A stretch of DNA of 64,000 nt. Origin: Bolinopsis microptera. Its lineage: Eukaryota; Ctenophora; Tentaculata; Lobata; Bolinopsidae. A model generated the notes under the pieces. The model ran no database searches. It saw only the letters and a program-made list of their open reading frames with translations, and was not told the DNA's origin. Position 1 is the first letter of the stretch. The number at the start of each line of letters is the position of its first letter. The translations under genes and the position numbers were made by a program. Of this stretch, positions 57,069 to 64,000 are shown in pieces. The stretch covers positions 23,492,828 to 23,556,827 of the forward strand of contig NC_087076.1 of the NCBI RefSeq assembly GCF_026151205.1, read 5' to 3'.

Positions 57069-60000
57069 ATGGTAGTTATCCGAAGTAGTAAAAATAGCTG
57101 TAAGGCCTGTGCAAAGCGCCTAGTCTCACACAAGGTAAGCATCACTTGTAGTATTTGTTATACGACATATCACCCAAAATGTGCTCACCTAACACCTAGC
57201 GACATAACTGAACTTACTGGAGAATGGTCTTGCTACAGCTGCATTTCAGAAATTCTTCCAGTGGGTGCCGTCATGCCTCTATCACCATCACGGCCTATAC
57301 AAATCCAAGTCTCCAATAAACGAGAAAAATGTCACACTTGCACAAAAATTGGGAATATAAGACAAATGACCAAATGTTGCTACTGTGACAACCTATCCCA
57401 CACAAGATGTTCTGCTGGCTCAACAGGCTGCAAAGATTGCTTGGGAAAAATTTTCCCAGCATACGATGTCTCCATTAGACAGCTTCACATGATAAATTTC
57501 AGTAACACTATTAGGTTTAACCCCTTTAATCGCGACCACCTATCAAATCAAATAGGTGATCATGATGATACTGATGCTGATTTGAATCCATGGGAAACAA
57601 CGTCTAGTCTTCTAAATAACTGCAAATATTATACCGCGAACGCGATCAAAAATACGAAGGAGTATGAATTGAAAGTTTTCTCGCTAAACGTTAGGTCACT
57701 TAATGGGAAAATTGAAGAATTTCGGGAGAATATAGATCAATACACAAAATACGACGTTCTCTGCTTCAATGAAACAAATTGTAACACGGAATGTTTGCCT
57801 TTTCAGGGAGAGGAGCTCGAACTAGACGGTTTCTATCCACCGTATGTTCAGACTCCCGCTAGAGCGTCAAATCGTGGTGGAGGATTAGTCATATATGTTA
57901 ACAAAAAACTATGTGAATTATCTGACATAAACGTTAAGAGCGCTCTATGTTGCCACGATAATCCTAAGATAGGAGAATTCTTGGTTGCAGAACTTACCTT
58001 GAAAGGGCACAAAAACGCGTTAATCTGTAATATATATCGCTCTCCAAGTGGGGACTTGAATGGTTTCCTTGAACAATTGAAAATTTTCCTCCGTAACTTA
58101 GCAAGACATCGAAACAAAAATATCATACTGGCCGGTGATACTAACATAGACCTACTAGATTACGGGAGAATAGACTCTGTTACTAAGTATGTGGACACTT
58201 TAGCAGAGCACGGATTCGCTCCTGTGATATCAAGACCAACTAGAGTCACAGATCACAGTGCGACTATCATTGACCATATTTTCGTCAATAATTGCCACGC
58301 TGTTACAAAATCGGGAGTAATTTCTGAATCAATCTCTGACCACTTGGCAACTTTTGTCACAATTATGGTTGATCAGAATAGGCTCAGTTGTAAACTTCAA
58401 GAAGATACAACAGAAACATCTTCTCGAGTAATAAACGATGACAGCATCAAAAAGTTCGAGAACGACATTTCTGCCGTAGACTGGAACTTGGTTAATAACT
58501 ATGATTCTGCAGATGAAAAATTTGAGGCTTTCGAGAAAAAATATAGTGAACTATACGACCGAAATTTCCCAATGAAGGCAAAAAAGAGTAAACCAGGCCG
58601 CCGTAAAAACACAAAGCCGTGGATCCAAGAATGGTTACGGTGCGCATGTGATCGCAAAAATAAATTTTATGAAGATTTTGTCACAAACCCGACCACTGAA
58701 AATGATATTAGGTACAAGAAAATGAAGAAATTTGTGAATAAACACGTGGATAAGGCCAAAAACAAATATTACAACGCATACTTTACAAAATATTCTAGCG
58801 ACAGCAGAAAACAATGGCAAATGGTTAATAACTTGTTAAACAGAAAGAAAAAAGGCAAAATCAAGATAAACAAAATTAACTATAATGGGAGCGAGATAAC
58901 AGATTCTCAGCAAATTGCGAATAGCTTCAATGACTATTTCTGCAATATAGCTGAGACTCTTAAGAGAGAAAATGGTCTCGTATGCTCCGAGGGCCGGACT
59001 ATCGTAACAGAAACTCAAGATAGCAAATGCCAGCGGAGCATGAATCTCGAAGACTCGTCCGCATCAGAAATAATTGAAATAGTTAAGGGTCTGAAGATTA
59101 AGTCGACTTCTGATATGAGTATACTTCCCCTGAAAAAAGTGAGCAATATACTTGCGCCAGTGCTTAGCTGCCTAGTCTCTGCTTCTCTACATCAGGGGAA
59201 GTTTCCACATAAATTGAAAATCGCGAAAGTAATTCCACTTCACAAAGGTGGGTCACGTGCTGAAGTTTCAAACTATCGACCAATCTCACTACTTTCGTGT
59301 TTCTCAAAAATCTTTGAAAAAATTATGCAAGCGCGACTATTAGATCACTTAAAGACAGAGAAAATCCTATTTGACTCTCAATACGGATTTCGAGCTGGAC
59401 ATAGCTGTGAACATGCTTTACTAGAAGCCCAAAACCATATCCACAGGGCACTAGAAAAAAAGCAGGTCACAGCACTGCTTCTATTGGACTACAGCAAGGC
59501 CTTCGACATGGTTGACAGCAGTATTCTTCTGAGAAAACTTGAGCACTATGGAGTTCGGGGATTGGCTTTATCTTGGTTTCACTCATATCTTACCGATAGA
59601 GAGCAATACGTGAGCGTCAACAACTGCAAGTCCTCTCACCTCAAACTTAACTACGGAGTACCACAGGGCTCCATTCTCGGACCAATTCTGTTCATAATTT
59701 ACATCAACGACCTTCCTCAGATTAGTAATTTAGCTAAACATATTTATTTCGCTGACGACGCAAACCTAATAATAAGTACAGATACATTTGAACAACTTAA
59801 TGCAATGGTGAATGAGATTCTGACTTTGATAATTGATTGGGCTACTAATAACGGGCTTAAATTAAATGCTAGCAAAACTAAATATATGATCTTTACAAAT
59901 AAGAAAACTGAGGATATAGAAATTTACATGGGAGGTGAACGATTAAAGCAAAGTGATCACGAAAGGTTTCTTGGCGTGATCATTGATACCAAGCTAAATT

Positions 60001-60680
60001 GGGCCCACCACATTAGACATTTAGCCACTAAAGTATCTAGAAATGCGGGCATACTCTACAAACTCAAAGGCTCTGTACCTAACAAAGCACTCAAGTTGAT
60101 ATACAACAGCTTTGTTCAGTCTCACTTGTACTACTGCTGCACAGTTTGGGGAACAAGATCGCTAAACTCCGTTAAAAGAGTCTTCTCGGCCCAGAAAAAG
60201 GGCATTCGCGCTGCAGATAACCAATACCACCGCTATTTTTATGACAAAGATCTGAACAGTACACCTTCACACACAAAGGAAATTTTTAATAAACTAGAAG
60301 TATTAGCTTTACCGAACGTGATAGCTAAATGTATATTATGCTTAATGCACAAAGTTTATTCTAACACTGCACCACCAAATATTAAAAGAATGTTCACTGT
60401 TTCAAACTTAAACGCACCTAGAAGAGAACCTGAGTTCTTTGCAGTACCATTTAACCGTTTATGTAATTCAGACAAGAGCATTTCTTACATTGGGCCTAAG
60501 TTATATAACAAAACAGTCAACATTATTAACAAGGACATAAAATATGTCACGACTTGCCTACAAGACAAATTCCTAAATTCATTCAAGTCTACAGTCAGCA
60601 AGCATGTGCTTACTGCACAAGCACTTAACCCGGATGACAAGGACTGGAACAACTCAAATTTCGTACTTTTAGAAATTTAA
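57069..60680 (+). CDS. LINE C ORF2: double zinc finger, AP endonuclease, reverse transcriptase
   Basis: The protein is 1,203 aa. Residues about 11-62 form a PHD-like finger (CKAC, CSIC, YHPKC, WSCYSC), and 82-128 a second Cys/His cluster (CHTC, CCYC, SHTRC, CKDC). The AP-type endonuclease runs about 205-430: SLNVRSLNGK, CFNETN, NRGGGLVIYV, IYRSPSGD, LAGDTNIDL, IDHIFVN, SDHLATF. The RT runs about 670-960: NYRPISLLS, QYGFRAGHSC, LLDYSKAFDMVDS, YGVPQGSILGPILF, and catalytic FADDANL near 893; a thumb and C-terminal region follow. It nicks target DNA and primes reverse transcription from it. ORF1 lies 480 bp upstream in the same orientation. Both catalytic domains look intact, so this could be a competent copy. 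The PHD finger may read chromatin, which is an inference. Confidence 0.92.
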   Translation: MVVIRSSKNSCKACAKRLVSHKVSITCSICYTTYHPKCAHLTPSDITELTGEWSCYSCISEILPVGAVMPLSPSRPIQIQVSNKREKCHTCTKIGNIRQMTKCCYCDNLSHTRCSAGSTGCKDCLGKIFPAYDVSIRQLHMINFSNTIRFNPFNRDHLSNQIGDHDDTDADLNPWETTSSLLNNCKYYTANAIKNTKEYELKVFSLNVRSLNGKIEEFRENIDQYTKYDVLCFNETNCNTECLPFQGEELELDGFYPPYVQTPARASNRGGGLVIYVNKKLCELSDINVKSALCCHDNPKIGEFLVAELTLKGHKNALICNIYRSPSGDLNGFLEQLKIFLRNLARHRNKNIILAGDTNIDLLDYGRIDSVTKYVDTLAEHGFAPVISRPTRVTDHSATIIDHIFVNNCHAVTKSGVISESISDHLATFVTIMVDQNRLSCKLQEDTTETSSRVINDDSIKKFENDISAVDWNLVNNYDSADEKFEAFEKKYSELYDRNFPMKAKKSKPGRRKNTKPWIQEWLRCACDRKNKFYEDFVTNPTTENDIRYKKMKKFVNKHVDKAKNKYYNAYFTKYSSDSRKQWQMVNNLLNRKKKGKIKINKINYNGSEITDSQQIANSFNDYFCNIAETLKRENGLVCSEGRTIVTETQDSKCQRSMNLEDSSASEIIEIVKGLKIKSTSDMSILPLKKVSNILAPVLSCLVSASLHQGKFPHKLKIAKVIPLHKGGSRAEVSNYRPISLLSCFSKIFEKIMQARLLDHLKTEKILFDSQYGFRAGHSCEHALLEAQNHIHRALEKKQVTALLLLDYSKAFDMVDSSILLRKLEHYGVRGLALSWFHSYLTDREQYVSVNNCKSSHLKLNYGVPQGSILGPILFIIYINDLPQISNLAKHIYFADDANLIISTDTFEQLNAMVNEILTLIIDWATNNGLKLNASKTKYMIFTNKKTEDIEIYMGGERLKQSDHERFLGVIIDTKLNWAHHIRHLATKVSRNAGILYKLKGSVPNKALKLIYNSFVQSHLYYCCTVWGTRSLNSVKRVFSAQKKGIRAADNQYHRYFYDKDLNSTPSHTKEIFNKLEVLALPNVIAKCILCLMHKVYSNTAPPNIKRMFTVSNLNAPRREPEFFAVPFNRLCNSDKSISYIGPKLYNKTVNIINKDIKYVTTCLQDKFLNSFKSTVSKHVLTAQALNPDDKDWNNSNFVLLEI

Positions 60681-61056
60681 ATAATTTGGTACAACATACG
60701 TTGATAATAACGAGCAACAAAACTTTAACCTCATAACGAAATATGACTATCTTCGAGCATTTTCTACAATGCTATCGCTACCGCGCAATTTCACTGTCAT
60801 TTACAAAACAAAAATATCACCGCGCATTCTTCAGACCCTGTGTCGCTGTTCTAAATTTATGTCAAGAGATAAGAGTTATTTAGAAATTCTTAATAGTAGT
60901 ACTATTCAAATTTGCTAATAGCGTAATCATATTTTATACATTATTCATATTTTATACATTGTGTGCATATATTTATATTTGATTGTAATTAAAGATTTTA
61001 AGGCGTTAGTGCCGAGTAATGCCTCTGGGTAGTGCTCCTCAATCAATCAATCAATC

Positions 61057-61110
61057 ATATAACAAATAATTTGAGCCTGAAGATGGCGTTGACGCCGAAA
61101 ATTTGCCCTT
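61057..61110 (+). repeat. target-repeat, right part, with a hammerhead-like core
   Basis: ATATAACAAATAATTTGAG is followed by CCTGAAGATGGCGTTGACGC and CGAAAA. CTGAAGA, a GGCG/CGCC stem with a TTGA loop, and GAAA resemble the hammerhead-ribozyme core (CUGANGA, stem II, GAAA) found in Penelope-like elements. The flanking stems are not convincing. Confidence 0.35.
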
Positions 61111-61999
61111 ACTCCTAACTTCCTTGTTTCACTTGTCCTTGTCTCTTCAAACCGGATAATATCCAGATATCAGTATTTCAATCATGAGACTAATAAACAG
61201 CGAACTACTCCGTTATTTGATATTTCTTAACCTCGACCGGGTTACAAATTTGTTTGGAAATGAAAATGTTCTAAATTTGTATTGATCAGTAAGAGTGTGA
61301 TGTTAGAACTGGAAAATATTTTCCAGGCGATGACCAATATTATCCGTCATCGCCATGAGAGGAGCACTTTTTTCTTGGGCAATTTGTCGCAAGCTATTTG
61401 GTGATCGGCTTATTAGATAATTTTGTAAAATTGTATGCAATTTAACAAGGGTACGGTATTGGTAATAAATGGGTGTTATTGAGCCCAAACTCTAAAATTG
61501 TGCCTTCTTTCATATCTTCAACTAGGAGTCGAAAATACAAATGTCACCATCAATTCATCGCGTCAAGAAAGTTAAAATGCCACATTTGGTCACATCTTTA
61601 AAAGTTTTGGCGAAATTTGTAAGGCGCGAACAAAAAACGACGGTACGCACGAAGCTGTAAAATATACAATTATAGAATTTAGGATCCAGCATGTGCCATG
61701 TGTGTACGAAACTGAGCTAATGGCCTTACAAATTAGAATCTTTCACTAATAGTCTGGAAACCCCTTCAAAAAATTCTTTAGTTGGTGAGCTAAATATCCT
61801 GCTCATTTAGTTTTGAGCCTATATGATCTAACAGGAAATATGATCGATTTCTACAGATTTTTAGTTGTCAGAGCTTAATCAAGAGATTGATATCCGCACT
61901 TAACGAAAAATAAAACAAATCGATAACATAAAAATGTTAAATTTAAAAAATTACAGAGCTGAATTGTATCTAAAGCCAATAGTACATAAATCCCATGAA
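61111..61999. other. no gene seen
   Basis: AT-rich. No supported ORF or repeat. Confidence 0.4.
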
Positions 62000-62180
62000 G
62001 GGACCGTTCAAATATTACGCCATTATTTCAGGTATGGGGGGGGGGGGGGGGGTCTACATTAGCGAAATGCTGGCTCTTATGTGATTTTTACATTATATAG
62101 CAATGTGCAATCTTGCTAATATGGGGAAGTAAAGAGAATTTGAAATCTTGCTGACGTAATATGTGAAAACTGTTCGACCC
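62000..62180. mobile_element. 181-bp MITE-like element with a G17 tract
   Basis: Imperfect terminal inverted repeats (GGGACCGTTCAAATATTACG and the complement of TGACGTAATATGTG...GTTCGACCC). G17 lies at 62036-62052. Similar ends and a complementary poly-C occur at 17505-17640. Confidence 0.55.
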
Positions 62181-64000
62181 ATATTCATTTGGACCTTTAT
62201 TTCTGGTTCAGATTACGGAGGGAGATTTCCTGAACGCTAAAATATTTTACAAACATAGGTCTATGAAAATCAAAGATGTTGGTGTGATAAATCAATATCG
62301 ATAAATTTGATTATCATTCTTGTCTAAAATCTATAAATTACAATCTAAGAATCGTTTTATAACAAATCTCCTGAAATTGGCTCGATTTGTGAAATGAACT
62401 ACAGATAAACAGAATTGATCATACGCCAAAACACAAAGGAAATTAAAAAACGGAATATGCTTGAAAAAAAACTTTGTTTTATTTTTATAATATAATATGA
62501 CCCTACACTTGTTTAATTGTTTTAACTTTAAAGAGACGAACATGTCACCTACATAGCAACAATTTTCAAAACTAGTAATTAACTGGGAATCAGTTTACAA
62601 TGATTATGAGAATATGCACTTGTTGCCATACCATTTCCCAATGACAACTTTCAACAAGCTTCGTGAAAACGTTTCCAATCAATAACCTCAAAAATTCGTT
62701 TCTTGTTATATTGGTTCCATCTTGTGTAAGATTTTAGCACAACATATTGCAGAAGTGGTCTTGACATCACAGTTTTTTACCTTTGGTCAGCTTAAAAAGT
62801 CACAAAACGTAATTGAAAAATCTCTGATAATAGTCATGCTAAATTAAAATAATTTACACACAAATCGAACCTACGTTTGTAATAAACTGTCCAGTATCTA
62901 AAATCGAGAATGAATCATACAGGATTTTCGCAATCCTTTAATCAAAGTTAATTTTGTAATATATTTTAACATGGAACGATCAAAGTGTTTCAGTTAAATC
63001 ATTATAAAGTAAGAAAGTTAATTTTGCATGAACGGAACTAATTTTGATGTAAAACTTGCTAATGCACCAAAATTTTCTTTGCATTGCTATACTAAAAATC
63101 ACGGAATCTAAATTCTAAAATCGTACTAAGGATTCGTAAGGATACTAAGGATCGTACTAAGGATCAAGATATCGACCAAACAGATTAATTCTGTGGAGTA
63201 GGCCTGGAAGTGGCAGAATAACTTACAACCATATTTAAACAGGTATTAATAAACGTACGGACTACATTTTACTGACACCAACATAAAGCCAACTTCACTG
63301 AACTTCAGTCGTTATTATCATTGGTTGAAGTTGGCTGCATGTTGGTGACTGTGGTTTCCTGGATATTAAAAATGTAAAGAAATTTTTACCCAGGCTAATG
63401 TTGATCAAACTTTGTTCATATTTTCATTGAAAGGACCAGAACATATAACCAACTTTAGTTTTCAGAGCTAAGCTTTAATATAAACAGTGATAATAAGAGC
63501 CACATCAGATGCCAATCAGCCCATTGTACCCTCTAGCTATGTTTTCAGATAGGATCTTTCTGTCGGTTTTTGGTGGATAGCAGAAATAAAATCAACAAAA
63601 TCTGGTTCCTATCGTGCAGTAATAGTTATTTTAGCAAACTTTCAGTTCGTTGAGAAGGGAGAAGGTATTTTTAGCGATGGTCTTGCTACAGTCGAGGGTT
63701 TTACGTCTATGACCAGATTGGTCGTGATTTGCCGGCGACATTCCAGTCTTGAACCATGGTTCCAATCTGATACTTCGCCTGACTCGTCTTGTTGAACAGA
63801 GGCAGAACTTCGCTGGCATTCTCCGATAAATTCTAAGGAATAGAAATGTGTCACAGTATGGTTGATGAGTCTGACGTGTATTTTCTTGGTTTCTAGACCA
63901 TCCTGTAACTTTATTTATGTATATTGTATAATTGTACAAATACTACCATATTTAATTTATCTCAATTATATACCCTGATGTATCATTGAACTGCATAAAA
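62181..64000. other. no gene seen; one short hairpin
   Basis: A dyad at 63284-63346 (CACCAACAT...AGCCAACTTC / GAAGTTGGCT...ATGTTGGTG) may be a tiny MITE. The Arg-rich minus-strand frames at 63631-63939 look like chance. Confidence 0.35.

Larger units (their letters stand above)
54566..61056 (+). mobile_element. LINE C, full-length two-ORF non-LTR retrotransposon, both ORFs open
   Basis: It has a 5' UTR of about 400 bp (with a nested hAT MITE), ORF1 (54967-56586), a 480-bp inter-ORF region, ORF2 (57069-60680), and a 3' UTR ending in a (TCAA)n tract at 61039-61055. No stop or frame change interrupts either ORF, so the copy is young. The tail type and RT motifs resemble the CR1/L2 group. Insertion split a repeat whose intact form is at 11187-11226. 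Confidence 0.88.

Overview
This is eukaryotic, animal-type DNA. It is AT-rich, with spliceosomal introns (GT...AG, consistent codon phases), two intronless rhodopsin-class GPCR genes, and a very high load of non-LTR retrotransposons (LINEs), a SINE, MITEs and satellite DNA. The lineage-specific intronless GPCRs and the LINE repertoire would suit a cnidarian or similar early-branching marine invertebrate. That placement is an inference and is not secure.

Layout. 1-2.4 kb: last three coding exons of a host gene (+), with a small TIR element in one intron. 3.85-7.2 kb: 5'-truncated LINE A (+). 7.9-9.1 kb: GPCR gene 1 (-). 9.6-16.67 kb: LINE B (-), nearly full length but split by a 1,650-bp insertion (11154-12803) with a 5-bp target duplication; the insertion holds a hairpin cluster, five CACGTG boxes and a mini-ORF. 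16.7-19.7 kb: dispersed repeats and small MITEs. 19.75-22.9 kb: a 40-bp tandem repeat and LINE F (-), which is interrupted by a tRNA-derived SINE. 23.1-24.3 kb: inverted-repeat element and a dispersed repeat. 24.98-25.97 kb: GPCR gene 2 (+). 26.5-30.8 kb: a DNA-transposon relic (TA target site, DDE transposase remnants) containing LINE D (+). 31.6-33.4 kb: TIR element with a long internal fold-back. 34.0-34.8 kb: element bracketed by poly-G and poly-C. 35.9-40.8 kb: satellite of about 87 copies of a 56-bp unit with higher-order structure. 41.2-43.5 kb: a five-exon host gene (-) for a small coiled-coil protein, reconstructed here with matching splice phases. 44-49.6 kb: weakly supported further exons (-). 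50.0-51.06 kb: G-rich, nearly C-free tract. 51.3-53.25 kb: broken host-type pseudogene (+). 54.57-61.06 kb: LINE C (+), both ORFs open. 61-64 kb: small elements only.

The most notable feature is in LINE C and LINE B. The first ORF of each encodes an AlkB-like Fe(II)/2-oxoglutarate dioxygenase domain followed by an SGNH-hydrolase (GDSL esterase) domain, and the second ORF encodes the AP-type endonuclease and reverse transcriptase. The two ORF1 proteins are strongly diverged, yet both keep the HxD...H iron ligands, the RxxxxxR signature of AlkB, and the GDS / GxND / xxxH blocks of SGNH enzymes. This points to a retrotransposon lineage that carries a nucleic-acid demethylase-like enzyme as part of its own machinery. 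Both elements also sit directly beside the same short repeat sequence, which suggests a preferred insertion site.
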